Part shown: one piece after another, positions 51,772 to 60,791 of the stretch
How the letters are laid out: every line of letters begins with the position of its first letter
How positions within the stretch are numbered: the stretch's first letter is position 1
NCBI GenBank assembly: GCA_944327085.1
Contig: CALVGG010000003.1
Span: 1-64,000 of the forward strand
Reading direction: 5' to 3'
Length of the DNA stretch: 64,000 nucleotides
Source of the DNA: an uncultured Elusimicrobiales bacterium
GTDB lineage: Bacteria > Elusimicrobiota > Elusimicrobia > Elusimicrobiales > Elusimicrobiaceae
Translations under genes and position numbers: made by a program
The notes under the pieces: generated by a model
Told to the model about the DNA's origin: nothing
The model's input: the letters and a program-made list of their open reading frames with translations, nothing else
The model's database searches: none

Positions 51772-51803
51772 AAGGCCGCCCGGTTTGCACCGGGCGGCCT
51801 TGT
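51772..51803 (-). terminator. Terminator of the duplicated secreted protein gene
   Basis: AAGGCCGCCCGG / CCGGGCGGCCTT perfect stem with TTTGCA loop; on the minus strand followed by TTGTATGCC. Confidence 0.85.
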
Positions 51804-51819
51804 ATTAAGCAAAAACGGC

Positions 51820-52593
51820 TTATTTTACGTCGTTTTCTATGGTTCTGGCCCAAGCGTCCAGCTCATACTGCAAAGAGCCGTAAACGTTTACGCTTTCCAT
51901 AGCGACAAACTGGGAAACCACCAAATTGCGTTTGCCGTAACCCGTTTTAATGGGTTTGTTAATCTCGCGGCTGAGCAAAGCGGCCAAAGCCGGGTTATCT
52001 TTGCGCAGGGCGTTGTGGGCGTCCATCACTTGCGTTAAAGATTGCAAGATGAAAGAAGCATTGTAATCTTTGGCTTCGGAAATGTATTTGCGGCTGGAAG
52101 CCAGGCGGCTCAACACGGTGCGGGCAGCCGGGCTTTTTAAAGCGGCGGCCTGATCTTGCTTAAGCTGTGCGCCCCAAGCGTTAAATTCATCTTGAACGGA
52201 ACCGTAAAGCACAATGCTTTCGCGGTTAATCAGCTGGGTAACGGTCAGATTTTCGCCCCAGCCGGCTTTAAACGGGGCGTTTACTTCGGCCGCAGCGGCC
52301 ACGGCCGCCTCGGGGGAAACCTCCCGCAGGGCTTGGTAAGAGTCCATCACTTTTACTAAAGATTGAAACGCCCAGCTGAAGTTGGGTTCTTTCATACGGG
52401 CAATTTCATTTTTAGCTGCCACGGTGGAAGTTAAAACGGCTTTTTGTAAAGAAGCAATATCTTGCTTTTTAGCCGCCACGGCTTTTTCCACCGCGGCGTT
52501 TAACGCGGCATTATCGGCCGGGGCGGACGGAAAAGCACAAACGGCACTGGCCGCCAATACTGCAAAAATGGATAAAAACAGACCTTTTTTCAT
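51820..52593 (-). CDS. Exported protein with two internal repeats, unknown function
   Basis: 257 residues. Signal peptide MKKGLFLSIFAVLAASAVCA, then an Ala-rich helical stretch, then two related units of about 85 residues: the first has FQSLVKVMDSYQALREVSPEAA and RESIVLYGSVQDEFNAW, the second LQSLTQVMDAHNALRKDNPALA and MESVNVYGSLQYELDAW. The repetition (xSLxxVMDxxxALR ... ESxxxYGSxQxExxAW) shows internal duplication. No family recognised; periplasmic helical domain likely. SD AGGAGAATGT. Confidence 0.8.
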   Translation of the reverse strand: MKKGLFLSIFAVLAASAVCAFPSAPADNAALNAAVEKAVAAKKQDIASLQKAVLTSTVAAKNEIARMKEPNFSWAFQSLVKVMDSYQALREVSPEAAVAAAAEVNAPFKAGWGENLTVTQLINRESIVLYGSVQDEFNAWGAQLKQDQAAALKSPAARTVLSRLASSRKYISEAKDYNASFILQSLTQVMDAHNALRKDNPALAALLSREINKPIKTGYGKRNLVVSQFVAMESVNVYGSLQYELDAWARTIENDVK

Positions 52594-52702
52594 ACATTCT
52601 CCTTTGTAAAAATACTTCTTAACTATAGGATAAAATTTCCCCCCGTTTGAAACAAGAGACTTTAGACCTATTTTCTCCCTGGGCCCTTTTTAGGCCTTGC
52701 AT

Positions 52703-52732
52703 AAAAAACCCCGCTTTTATGCGGGGTTTTCG
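52703..52732 (-). terminator. Terminator of the M29 aminopeptidase gene
   Basis: AAAACCCCGC / GCGGGGTTTT stem with ATAAAA loop, then a T-run on the minus strand. Confidence 0.88.
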
Positions 52733-52743
52733 GTTTTATCAAT

Positions 52744-53949
52744 CTAGTATTTAAACTGTCCTTTTTCGTACACGGTTACCACTTTGCCGGTTTTTAAACG
52801 GGCTTGCACCAGTTTGTCTTCCGTATTAATTAAATCCCAGTGCAGGGCGGAGGAGTTAAAGCCCAGCTTCTTTTTTAACTCGGGCGTTAAACGCGCCACA
52901 TTGCCGCTGTAGGTATCTGCATAGCTGGCGCCCACGGCCACGTGGCAGTTGCCGTATTTGCCGCCAAAGTTTTCATCATATAAAATATCGGCCATAAACT
53001 TGGTAATTTTGGAGAAACGCCTGTCCGTGAGGGAAAACTCCCCGATTTGGCAGGCGCCTTCGTCCATCGCCAGCATTTTGCGCACAAAGTTTTGCCCCTG
53101 CTGGGCGGTGGCTTTTACGGCGCGGCCGGCCTTAAACTCAAGCTTAATGCCTTTTACATAATTGCCGCTTCGGTAAGAGGACAAATCGGCAAAATACACG
53201 CCGCGCGTGCCGCGCCAGTCGGGCGAGGTAAAAATTTCAAAAGACGGAATATTGCACCCGCCGCCCGATACAAAGCGACGCTTTTCCCCCAGCAGTACTT
53301 CAAAATCCATATGGGCGGACTGCACGCGGAAAGTTTCCACCGGCAGGGCGGAAAGCCACTTGGCAATTTCTTCCATTTGGGCGGTTACTTCCTGCCATTT
53401 TTTTACGGGGTCTTTTTCGTTTAAATAGCAGGCACGGGCAATTTGGGCGGCGTATTCCTTTACGCTAAGCCCGGCGCGTTTGGCTAGTTCCTCAGTAGGA
53501 TAGTTGCACAACGTCCAGGAAAAGAGGCCTTTTTGTTCGCGCGCGTCTAAAATCTCCCGCAGGGGTTTGCGGGCCACGGCCGCTTTTGCCAGGCGGGAGG
53601 GATCCGTATTTTTTAAAGAAGTTAAATCCGCCGGGGCACGCAGGGAAATAAGCCCGTTAATGCCTTGCTGGAAGGCCTCCTCGCCCGGGGGTAAAAATGT
53701 GAGCTGTTTGTCATCGGCAGTGCCGTAAAACTCCCGCGCAAAAGCTTCCGGGTTATCCTGCCGGGCGATGACATTTAATTTAGCTTCCAATAATTTTTTA
53801 TACAGGCTTTGCGCCAAAGGCAGGGCAAGCGGCTCGTAACGAAGCACAACCACATCATAAGGTTTAAATTTGCCGTTGCAGCGGGCCGCCTGCAGGGCCC
53901 AGAGCATCACGTCGGCATATTTATCGGTTTGGGTTTTGGTTAAAAACAT
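52744..53949 (-). CDS. M29 family aminopeptidase
   Basis: 401 residues, the normal length of the thermophilic aminopeptidase (M29) family. Visible motifs: VVVLRYEPLALPLAQSLY near the N-terminus, the metal Glu in GGGCNIPSFEIFTSPDW (~255), CQIGEFSLT (~318), GGKYGNCHVAVGASY with the metal His (~345) and LHWDLI (His, Asp ~385). Cleaves N-terminal amino acids from peptides with Co/Zn; fits the peptide-import theme of the window. SD GAGGGGG. Confidence 0.92.
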   Translation of the reverse strand: MFLTKTQTDKYADVMLWALQAARCNGKFKPYDVVVLRYEPLALPLAQSLYKKLLEAKLNVIARQDNPEAFAREFYGTADDKQLTFLPPGEEAFQQGINGLISLRAPADLTSLKNTDPSRLAKAAVARKPLREILDAREQKGLFSWTLCNYPTEELAKRAGLSVKEYAAQIARACYLNEKDPVKKWQEVTAQMEEIAKWLSALPVETFRVQSAHMDFEVLLGEKRRFVSGGGCNIPSFEIFTSPDWRGTRGVYFADLSSYRSGNYVKGIKLEFKAGRAVKATAQQGQNFVRKMLAMDEGACQIGEFSLTDRRFSKITKFMADILYDENFGGKYGNCHVAVGASYADTYSGNVARLTPELKKKLGFNSSALHWDLINTEDKLVQARLKTGKVVTVYEKGQFKY

Positions 53950-54007
53950 AGGTTTCCCCCTCGGTATTTATAATGTTATAATACAAAAAAAGACACTGGG
54001 AGAAAAT

Positions 54008-54766
54008 ATGAAAAAATTTATTTTATCCTTTTTGCTTGCCTGCATAATGCTGCCCGTATGGGCCGATGTATCCCCCAAGCCGGAAATGCAATTTACCTTT
54101 ATTTACAACACGGCCGACAAATCCCCCATCGCACCGGACGCAAGCGAACAAATCCAGTGTGAAGACAACCAATGTATGGACCCCAAACCCTTGGGCACTT
54201 ATGGGCTGCAAAAATTATATTGCTCGGCCGAAAAGTGCTTTTCCATTTCTTACGGATACGCCCACTACCAAAAATTAATTATCGGCTTTGAGGACGGAAC
54301 CAAAAAAGAAAGCAATATTTTTAAAACGCCCGCGGCTTTGCGCTCCAGCTTTAATGTATATGTAAATAATGACGGGCTGGAGGTAAAGCTGTCCCAGGCA
54401 CAAAAACCCTACAGCAACATTACCCGCAAAGACGCTTGGGCCTCTTTATTAATTATTTTAGTGCTTGAACTGGCCGCCGCATGGGCTTATATTTCTTATA
54501 TGCACAAACCGCTACGCATTTTGTATGCGGTAGCTGCGGCAAATATCCTAAGCACGTTTTCCACGTGGTTTTTTCTGGCGGGATATTTGCGGGAAACGGT
54601 TTTTTTGTGGATATTCTGCCTGTTGTTTGAAAGCGTATTTATCTGGCTGCTTAACCGCAAATACCTTACGCTTACCAATTCCTTTAATTTAAGTTTGGCT
54701 ATGAATGTAACCAGCTATTCTTTGGGAATGGTGATTTCATTCTGGATAGCGCCCTGGCTGTTTTAA
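54008..54766 (+). CDS. Exported membrane protein with four C-terminal helices, unknown
   Basis: 252 residues from the ATG with SD GGGAG. Signal peptide MKKFILSFLLACIMLPVWA, then a soluble periplasmic part with four Cys (IQCEDNQC; YCSAEKCF, likely two disulfides), then about four transmembrane helices (~140-250: SLLIILVLELAAAWAYISYM; FFLAGYLRETVFLWIFCLLF). No family recognised. The periplasmic-domain-then-helices layout is like small integral membrane sensors or chaperones. Confidence 0.8.
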   Translation: MKKFILSFLLACIMLPVWADVSPKPEMQFTFIYNTADKSPIAPDASEQIQCEDNQCMDPKPLGTYGLQKLYCSAEKCFSISYGYAHYQKLIIGFEDGTKKESNIFKTPAALRSSFNVYVNNDGLEVKLSQAQKPYSNITRKDAWASLLIILVLELAAAWAYISYMHKPLRILYAVAAANILSTFSTWFFLAGYLRETVFLWIFCLLFESVFIWLLNRKYLTLTNSFNLSLAMNVTSYSLGMVISFWIAPWLF

Positions 54767-54772
54767 CCCATT

Positions 54773-54802
54773 AAAAACCCCGCTTTAAAGCGGGGTTTTT
54801 AT
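54773..54802. terminator. Terminator between the membrane-protein and ZIP genes
   Basis: AACCCCGCTTT / AAAGCGGGGTT stem with T-tract; the genes converge here. Confidence 0.88.
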
Positions 54803-54809
54803 TTGCATT

Positions 54810-55583
54810 CTAAAAACATTCCAGCGATATGGCCATCACCATCATGCCGGCCACCACGCCCCATATTACTTTGTGTCCGTCCCCGTATTCGTGGGCGGTG
54901 GGCAGCAGTTCGTCCAGCGCAATATACACCATAATCCCGCTGATTAAGGCAAACATTACCCCAAAGGCCGCCTCGTTAAGTAAAGAGCGCAAAAGTAAAA
55001 ACCCGATTAATGCCCCCGCCGGTTCCGCTAAGCCAGAAAGCGCACTGTACCAAAACGCTTTGCCGCGCTTACCCGTGGCATGGTAAACGGGCAGGGCCAC
55101 GGCAACGCCTTCGGGAATATTGTGTATCCCTACCGCCACGGCAATGGAAATACCCAAAGAAGCATTATCCATAGACGCCATAAACGTGGCCAACCCCTCC
55201 GGGAAGTTATGTGCCGCCAAAGCAAACGCCGTAAAAATACCCAAGTGTTTTAACTTGGCGGATTTATCCAGTGTGTGCTCCTCCACATGGTGGGAAGGCA
55301 AAAGCGTATCAATGAGCCACGCCAGCACTATGCCCGCAAAAAATATGCCCACGCCCGCCCAACCGGCCGTGCGCGCGCCATATAAAGCGGCCAGGGCTTG
55401 CCTTGCCTGGGGCAGCAGTTCCATAAAAGAAACATAAATCATCACCCCGGCCGAAAACCCTAGCCCTAAAGACAAAACTTTTAAATTGTCCTTTTTAATA
55501 ACAAAAGCCAGCGCCCCGCCAATGGCGGTAGCCGCGCCGGCTAGAAAACTTAGCAGTAAAGCGTGCAAAACCTGGCTGTTCAT
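54810..55583 (-). CDS. zupT: ZIP family divalent metal transporter
   Basis: 257 residues, about eight helices. HNFPEGLATFMASM (~125) and HNIPEGVAVALPVY (~155) are the two metal-binding HxxPEG signatures of ZupT-like ZIP transporters; the variable loop contains HHVEEH (~100), a likely metal-binding patch. Imports Zn2+, Fe2+ or Mn2+. Divergent from the helicase gene with 49 bases between. Confidence 0.95.
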   Translation of the reverse strand: MNSQVLHALLLSFLAGAATAIGGALAFVIKKDNLKVLSLGLGFSAGVMIYVSFMELLPQARQALAALYGARTAGWAGVGIFFAGIVLAWLIDTLLPSHHVEEHTLDKSAKLKHLGIFTAFALAAHNFPEGLATFMASMDNASLGISIAVAVGIHNIPEGVAVALPVYHATGKRGKAFWYSALSGLAEPAGALIGFLLLRSLLNEAAFGVMFALISGIMVYIALDELLPTAHEYGDGHKVIWGVVAGMMVMAISLECF

Positions 55584-55632
55584 ACCTATACTATACTAAA
55601 AATAAAATAACCCAAAAAGCTATAATAAATTT

Positions 55633-56940
55633 ATGCCCGAACAAACCGATATTATCCTGACTGATGAGTTTAAAGACGCACTGGCCCTGCTGGAAAGCAC
55701 CCCCGCTTTTAAACCGCTTATCTTTATAACCGGCCGCGCGGGCACAGGCAAAACCACCCTGCTAAAATATTTTGCGGCCCATACCACACGCAGCCACGTG
55801 GTATTGGCCACCACGGGGTTGGCCGCCATTAACGTGCACGGGCAGACGGTGCACTCCTTTTTTAGATTAAAACCGGGCAACCTGCTGGATTTAGAAAATT
55901 TAAAACGCCTGCCAAAAAAAACGGTGGACGCGCTGGACGTGATTATTATTGACGAAGCCTCCATGCTGCGCGCCGATTTGTTAGACGCCATAGACCATAT
56001 CCTTCGCATTTCCACCCATACCGATGAGCCCTTCGGCGGCAAACAACTGGTCTTGTTTGGGGATTTATACCAGCTTCCGCCCGTGGAGGAAAAACCTTCC
56101 GGCGGGTTGTTTGATTATTTCCGCTCCGTTTACAAAAGCCCGTATTTTTTTGAAGCCCGTGTTTGCCGCCGCCTGCCAACCGTGGTGTTTGAACTAAAGC
56201 GCATTTTCCGCCAACAGGCGGACCCGGCCTTTGCCCAACTGTTAAATAAAATACGGGAAGAAACTATCACCCAGCCGGAGCTGGACTCTCTGCTTAACAC
56301 CCATAAAACCGCCGCCCTGCCGGAAAGTTTTGATAATAGCATTATTCTATCCCCCACCAACCGCGAAGCTTCCGCCCGAAACAATTTGTATTTAGCCGGC
56401 CTGCCCGGGGAAGAGTTTACTTATGAAGCGCAAATAGTGGACGCTTTTAAAACCAAAACCCCGCCGGCCGAGCAAACCCTGCGCCTAAAACAAGGTGCCA
56501 AAATTATGATGCTGGTAAATGACGACAACTGGGTAAACGGAGACATCGGCACCGTATACGCCCTGGGGCCGGACTTTATTAAAGTGGAGCTAAAAGGAAA
56601 TATCTACACCGTAGAGCCGCACATTTGGGAAGACGTGAAATATGAATTTAACCCCCTCACCCAAAAGCTGGAACCCAAAGTGCAGGGATTTTTTAAACAA
56701 TACCCCTTAAAACTGGCCTGGGCCATTACCATACACAAATCCCAGGGGCTTACGTTTGACAGCATTTACCTGGACATTGGCCGCGGCGCCTTTGCCCCCG
56801 GCCAAACCTATGTGGCCCTCAGCCGCTGCCGCACGCTGGCGGGTGTACATTTAAAAAAAGACATCACCGTGCAAGACGTATATTGCGACCCGCGGGTAAA
56901 AGCTTTCTTTCAATACGTGCGCTCCGGCCGCCCGCTGTAA
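55633..56940 (+). CDS. PIF1-like ATPase/helicase
   Basis: 435 residues. SF1 helicase of the PIF1/RecD-like family: Walker A FITGRAGTGKTTLLKYF (~34), motif Ia THSFFRLKPG-like region, Walker B IIIDEASMLRADLLDAID (~107), QLVLFGDLYQLPPVEE, RIFRQ, and the C-terminal motif V/VI block ITIHKSQGLTFDSIYLDIG ... TYVALSRCRTLAGV. Likely a 5'-3' DNA helicase for genome maintenance. Single gene ahead of a strong terminator. Confidence 0.92.
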   Translation: MPEQTDIILTDEFKDALALLESTPAFKPLIFITGRAGTGKTTLLKYFAAHTTRSHVVLATTGLAAINVHGQTVHSFFRLKPGNLLDLENLKRLPKKTVDALDVIIIDEASMLRADLLDAIDHILRISTHTDEPFGGKQLVLFGDLYQLPPVEEKPSGGLFDYFRSVYKSPYFFEARVCRRLPTVVFELKRIFRQQADPAFAQLLNKIREETITQPELDSLLNTHKTAALPESFDNSIILSPTNREASARNNLYLAGLPGEEFTYEAQIVDAFKTKTPPAEQTLRLKQGAKIMMLVNDDNWVNGDIGTVYALGPDFIKVELKGNIYTVEPHIWEDVKYEFNPLTQKLEPKVQGFFKQYPLKLAWAITIHKSQGLTFDSIYLDIGRGAFAPGQTYVALSRCRTLAGVHLKKDITVQDVYCDPRVKAFFQYVRSGRPL

Positions 56941-57033
56941 CCTGGGGTTTGCTTTCCTGATAAAAACGGCCTTCCCCGCACTGTAAATACCGCAAACCCC
57001 TTACCGGGTATCTGTTTTATGGTTTCTGTTTAT

Positions 57034-57068
57034 AAAAAAACCCCGGCCGTTTTGGCCGGGGTTTTTAG
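57034..57068. terminator. Terminator between the helicase and Fe-ADH genes
   Basis: AAAACCCCGGCC / GGCCGGGGTTTT perfect stem with GTTTT loop and T-runs on both sides. Confidence 0.92.
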
Positions 57069-57082
57069 CACAAGCAAACAGT

Positions 57083-58297
57083 TTATTTGTTGTACGGGGT
57101 GAGTGATTCGGTATAAATCACGCGCACGGCTTCCTGATCCGCCTTGGTGGGAGCAATGGCCAACAGCCCCGCCAAAGAAGGCGTATTAAAGGCCAGGTTT
57201 ACCAGTTTTTCCACATCGGCCGCTTTAAAGCCTTCATCTTCCAGTTTATGCGTAGAGCCGACGGAGAATAACCATTTTTCAACCCCTTTGGCCACGGTTT
57301 CAGCTTCAGAAGCTTCCCCTTTCAAACCAGGCACAATGGGCGCCAACAAGGCAGCCAGCGTGGCCGGGCGGGCAGGGTAAATATTCTTAAGCACAGCCGG
57401 CAGCAACATGGCCAAGCCCAAGCCGTGGGTCAAGTTCGGGTTCACACCGGAGAGCGGGTGTTCCAAAGCGTGCGTATAGTGCAAGAGACCGTTATCAAAG
57501 CTGATGCCGGCAATCAAAGCCGCATACGCCAAGAAATAGCGCGCTTCCATGTTGGACGGGTCTTTCAGGGCAACCGGCAAGTATTTGGCAACCAATTGCA
57601 CGACGGAAATACCCAAATCAATCGCGTAAGGGGAAGCGACCGTAGAGGTAGAAGCTTCCACCACGTGGTTTACCGCGTCAATAGAAACGTAGCGGGTTTG
57701 ATTTTCGGACAAGCCAGCCATCAAAGCCGGGTCATCAATGGAATACATCGGGTAGATGCAATCGTAAGCGATGGCCGGTTTAAAGTTCTTTTCTTCAATG
57801 GTTACCACGGCAAAGCGGTTGGCTTCAGAGCCGGTGCCGTGGGTTAAGTTGATGGCAATAATCGGGGCGGCTTCGGTAGGCGTAAATTTAAATTCATACA
57901 GCTCTTCAGCTGTTTTGCCCGGGTTCTTCATCAAAATAGCCACGCTTTTGCCGGCGTCAATAGCAGAACCGCCGCCAATGGCCAACATCGCTTTGGCACC
58001 AAAGTCGGCCGCCATTTTGGCCGCTTCATTTACGTGGTGCGTATTGGGGTTAGGGGTTACTTTGTCGTAATGGACATAAGTAATGCCGTTATCGGCAAAA
58101 GCTTTGGTTACATGGTCCCACGCGCCGGTTTTTTTATAAGCGCCGTGGCCGGTTACCACAATCAGCTTATCCAAGCCGCGAGCTTTTAAATCTTTGCAGA
58201 TATCACCGATTTTGGCAATAGCCCCCACGCCAAAATACACGGTGGTGCGGCTGCGGATTTCGCGTACTTCGTTAATATTAATGTCTTTTTCCCACAT
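57083..58297 (-). CDS. Iron-containing alcohol dehydrogenase
   Basis: 404 residues. Group III (Fe) ADH fold: N-terminal Rossmann part TVYFGVGAIAKIGDICKDL, IGGGSAIDAGKSVAI (~105), and NLTHGTGSEANRFAVV; metal ligands in IDAVNHVVEASTST, and ALEHPLSGVNPNLTHGLGLAMLLP (two His). Reduces aldehydes to alcohols with NAD(P)H; probably a fermentative end step, though the substrate is open. Strong SD AGGAGGG and codon usage suggesting high expression. Confidence 0.95.
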   Translation of the reverse strand: MWEKDININEVREIRSRTTVYFGVGAIAKIGDICKDLKARGLDKLIVVTGHGAYKKTGAWDHVTKAFADNGITYVHYDKVTPNPNTHHVNEAAKMAADFGAKAMLAIGGGSAIDAGKSVAILMKNPGKTAEELYEFKFTPTEAAPIIAINLTHGTGSEANRFAVVTIEEKNFKPAIAYDCIYPMYSIDDPALMAGLSENQTRYVSIDAVNHVVEASTSTVASPYAIDLGISVVQLVAKYLPVALKDPSNMEARYFLAYAALIAGISFDNGLLHYTHALEHPLSGVNPNLTHGLGLAMLLPAVLKNIYPARPATLAALLAPIVPGLKGEASEAETVAKGVEKWLFSVGSTHKLEDEGFKAADVEKLVNLAFNTPSLAGLLAIAPTKADQEAVRVIYTESLTPYNK

Positions 58298-58399
58298 ATA
58301 AACCCTCCTGAAAATATGCGTCTGACTTCTTAATTACTATAACATTTTGTAACCCGGCGGAAAAGGCCCAAAAAGGGCCCTCTTTTGCCACAAGGCATA

Positions 58400-58430
58400 A
58401 AAAAACCGGGGTATTTTTTACCCCGGGTGA
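58400..58430 (-). terminator. Terminator of the ankyrin gene region (5' of 58443 on the minus strand)
   Basis: ACCCGGGGTA / TACCCCGGT stem with TTTTT loop; minus strand ends in TTTTTTTATG. Lies just after the ankyrin gene stop. Confidence 0.85.
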
Positions 58431-58442
58431 AAAAATTGGAAC

Positions 58443-59171
58443 TTAATAGCCAAACGGCTCTAAGAAACGGCGGTAAGAGGCTTCATCCCCGCCGCTGGCC
58501 AAGCGGGCTTGCTCCTCCAAATATGCCTGCGGGGATTGGCCCCCCAGCGCAGGGGAAGCTTTTTGCGCGTCCGCTCCGGCTTTAAGCAACAGTTTATATG
58601 CGGCGGATTTTTGCTGTTTGGCGGCCAAATCAATGGGGCGAAGGCCATTATCGTCGGCCAAGTCTACATTGCCTTTTTGCAGGGCCAGCCCTTCCAACAA
58701 CATGGAAAAAGCATTGCTGTCCCCCGTTACGGCCAGTAACAAATAAGGGGAATTTTTGCCGTCATTTACCCGCGGGTTTACATTGGCCCCCGCCTTAATA
58801 AGGTAAGCAATGCGGGCAAAAGCCGCACGGCGTTGGTTGGCTTGCTGTTCCCGCTGCGATTGCAAAGCCGCACTGCCGCCATCCAATAAAATAAATTTGG
58901 CGCCTACATTTTCCACCGCCACCATTAAGGCGGTGCGCCCTCCTTCAAAAGAAGGGGCATTTACATCCGCCCCGCGGCTTACCAGGCTCTCCAGCTCCTG
59001 CCAGCTAAAAGCCTTGTTGCTGCTAATTAAATTTATAAACTCTTCCTGTGCCTGGGCTGCGCCACCTTGCTGTGCTTGCTGAACCCGGGCAGATAACACC
59101 TCATCCAACCCGGCCGAACAAACCGGCACGCTGAGGCCAAATATAAAAAGAAATATTAAAGTTTTGTTCAT
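58443..59171 (-). CDS. Exported ankyrin-repeat protein
   Basis: 242 residues. Signal peptide MNKTLIFLFIFGLSVPVCSA. Ankyrin-like units are visible: LVSRGADVNAPSFEGGRTALMVAVEN, YLIKAGANVNPRVNDGKNSPYLLLAVTG and LADDNGLRPIDLAAKQQKSAAYKLLLKAGADAQ. Ends in a Tyr/Phe-rich tail. Acts as a periplasmic protein-binding scaffold; partner unknown. Confidence 0.88.
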   Translation of the reverse strand: MNKTLIFLFIFGLSVPVCSAGLDEVLSARVQQAQQGGAAQAQEEFINLISSNKAFSWQELESLVSRGADVNAPSFEGGRTALMVAVENVGAKFILLDGGSAALQSQREQQANQRRAAFARIAYLIKAGANVNPRVNDGKNSPYLLLAVTGDSNAFSMLLEGLALQKGNVDLADDNGLRPIDLAAKQQKSAAYKLLLKAGADAQKASPALGGQSPQAYLEEQARLASGGDEASYRRFLEPFGY

Positions 59172-59290
59172 AATAAACTCACCACCATATTTAGGTATAT
59201 ATAAATAGTATAGTAAATAAAAAAGAAATATCCAGCTGTTAGTTATTTATAACCCTTTGCAAACAAAGCCAATTATGCAAAAATATATAT

Positions 59291-59545
59291 ATGGTAAAAC
59301 ATACTGCACCTAAGCCGGAAGTAATAGAACCGGAAATTTTAGACGAAAACGGGAAAGTAATTAACAAACCCGCAGACAAGGCCCGCCCCAAAGGAGACAA
59401 CGGCGGATTTTTTGGCGGGCTTTTGGTGCTGGCTTTTGGTTTTTTGATGACTTTAATTGTGGGCATTTTTACCGTATGCGTGATACTGCCCCTTATGTTA
59501 ATTGCACGAATTTTGGGGTTTCAGGTGCGTACTTTTCACAAATAA
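59291..59545 (+). CDS. Small membrane protein (84 aa), unknown
   Basis: 84 residues: a charged N-terminal half rich in Pro/Lys/Glu (EVIEPEILDENGKVINKPADK) and a C-terminal Gly/Phe-rich transmembrane hairpin (FFGGLLVLAFGFLMTLIVGIF; VCVILPLMLIARILGF). No SD is obvious. Followed by a terminator, which supports transcription as a unit. No family recognised. Confidence 0.65.
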   Translation: MVKHTAPKPEVIEPEILDENGKVINKPADKARPKGDNGGFFGGLLVLAFGFLMTLIVGIFTVCVILPLMLIARILGFQVRTFHK

Positions 59546-59576
59546 AGGCCTACTATCAAACCGAATTTGTAAAAAA

Positions 59577-59604
59577 TAAAGCCCCGCCAAAACGGGGCTT
59601 TTAT
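59577..59604. terminator. Terminator between the 84-residue and barrel genes
   Basis: AAAGCCCCG / CGGGGCTTT stem with CCAAAA loop, usable in both directions. Confidence 0.85.
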
Positions 59605-59621
59605 ACTAGAGAACCGAGTTT

Positions 59622-60380
59622 TTATAAATACAAAATTTTAAAGCCCAGCATCAGTTCCCAATCCTGCGAGTATTTATTCCCCGCCAAATGCCAGCCGCCG
59701 CGAATATAGGCCGAAGTGCCCACATTAATCATGGTACCCAGTTCAAACTCGCCTATCAGTTCCGCTTCGGATTTGTTTACATAATCCACGGTGTAGCGCG
59801 GATCAAACTCAAACCACCATTGGTTGGGGGACACATACCCCAAAATCATGCGGTAGCGGCTTTCGTTGATGTCTTCCCGGCCGGAACTGCCCGCAAAAGA
59901 AAAAATATGGCGGTATTCCGTTTCCACAAAAAAACGCGGGCTTAATTTCCAAACCAAAAATATTTCCGGTTCGGCCACCCATTTTCCGTCGCCCAGGTCC
60001 CGGTGGGTGGCGGTGGGCATAACCAGTTCCGAACCAACCCCGTAGGAAAAAATTTTCTCGGGAGAGTATTGGGTATAATATCCGGCTACCATAATATCAC
60101 CCAAACCTTTTTGTGTGTAATCCCCGTCGGACATACGCAACACGGGTATTTCGGACTGGAACTTCCAATTTTTATTTAATTTAAACGAAGGCTTTATTTC
60201 CACCGTGGCCGTGGTTTTATTGGCGCTGTCATCTTTGGCTTTAAAGCGGGGTTTAATTTCCAAAGAAGTAATATTTTCCGTTGGCAGCAAGCCCTTTACG
60301 GCTATTTCATCCTGTATATAGGCCAGTGCAGGAGACCATAAGCCCGCCAGTACGGCCAGGGCCATTAATTTTTTAAACAT
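59622..60380 (-). CDS. Outer-membrane-type beta-barrel protein, unknown
   Basis: 252 residues. Signal peptide MFKKLMALAVLAGLWSPALA. The mature part alternates aromatic and polar residues in short strands (KFQSEIPVLRMSDGDYTQKGLGDIMVAGYYTQYS; FFVETEYRHIFSFAG; WWFEFDPRYTV; YSQDWELMLGFKILYL) and ends with a terminal aromatic strand, all typical of a small outer-membrane barrel assembled by BAM. No closer family recognised; an adhesin, porin or lipid-handling role is possible. Confidence 0.75.
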   Translation of the reverse strand: MFKKLMALAVLAGLWSPALAYIQDEIAVKGLLPTENITSLEIKPRFKAKDDSANKTTATVEIKPSFKLNKNWKFQSEIPVLRMSDGDYTQKGLGDIMVAGYYTQYSPEKIFSYGVGSELVMPTATHRDLGDGKWVAEPEIFLVWKLSPRFFVETEYRHIFSFAGSSGREDINESRYRMILGYVSPNQWWFEFDPRYTVDYVNKSEAELIGEFELGTMINVGTSAYIRGGWHLAGNKYSQDWELMLGFKILYL

Positions 60381-60547
60381 AGAAACTCCTTAAATCAATT
60401 TACTGAGGTATGATAAAAAGACAGTTATTATATTTTATCAAAAGCCCAATAAGGCTTTCAACGAATCCCCCGTGCAAAACCCGTTATGCCAAAGCCCAAT
60501 TAATTTGATATAATAAATAGGTACTTCTTACACCATACACCGTTTTT

Positions 60548-60634
60548 GGAGAGGTGGCCGAGTGGTTTAAGGCACAGTCCTGGAAAGACTGCATACGGGA
60601 AACCGTATCGAGAGTTCGAATCTCTCCCTCTCCG
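60548..60634 (+). tRNA. tRNA-Ser (GGA anticodon)
   Basis: 87 bases. Acceptor GGAGAGG pairs with CCTCTCC, discriminator G at 60634, no encoded CCA. D-arm TGGCCGAGTGGTTTAAGGC, anticodon stem AGTC/GACT with loop CTGGAAA (anticodon GGA, UCC/UCU codons), a long variable arm (TACGGGAAACCGTA) as expected for serine, T-arm GAGAG TTCGAAT CTCTC. A TATAAT-like hexamer lies about 45 bases upstream. Confidence 0.96.
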
Positions 60635-60658
60635 TATTTTAGTTTTGAATTATTAGCA

Positions 60659-60699
60659 TAAATCCCCATTAGGAGTTTCTCCCGACGGGGATTTTTCTT
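60659..60699 (+). terminator. Terminator of the tRNA-Ser gene
   Basis: AATCCCC...GGGGATT stem with an inner GGAG/CTCC pair, followed by TTTTTCTTTT. From here on the DNA is clearly AT-richer. Confidence 0.8.
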
Positions 60700-60791
60700 T
60701 TACTCAACTTACAGCAGGCTCTTTTGCAGCGATTTTTTTGTTTTATTCACTTTTCTATATTTTTATGCTGTCTTTCTGGCGGGGAAGTTGT

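Noticed and set aside
51624-51812. Short basic frames on the minus strand between nrdG and the 257-residue gene
   Set aside because: No SD, no conserved pattern, and the stretch contains the operon terminator; composition fits antisense/spacer.
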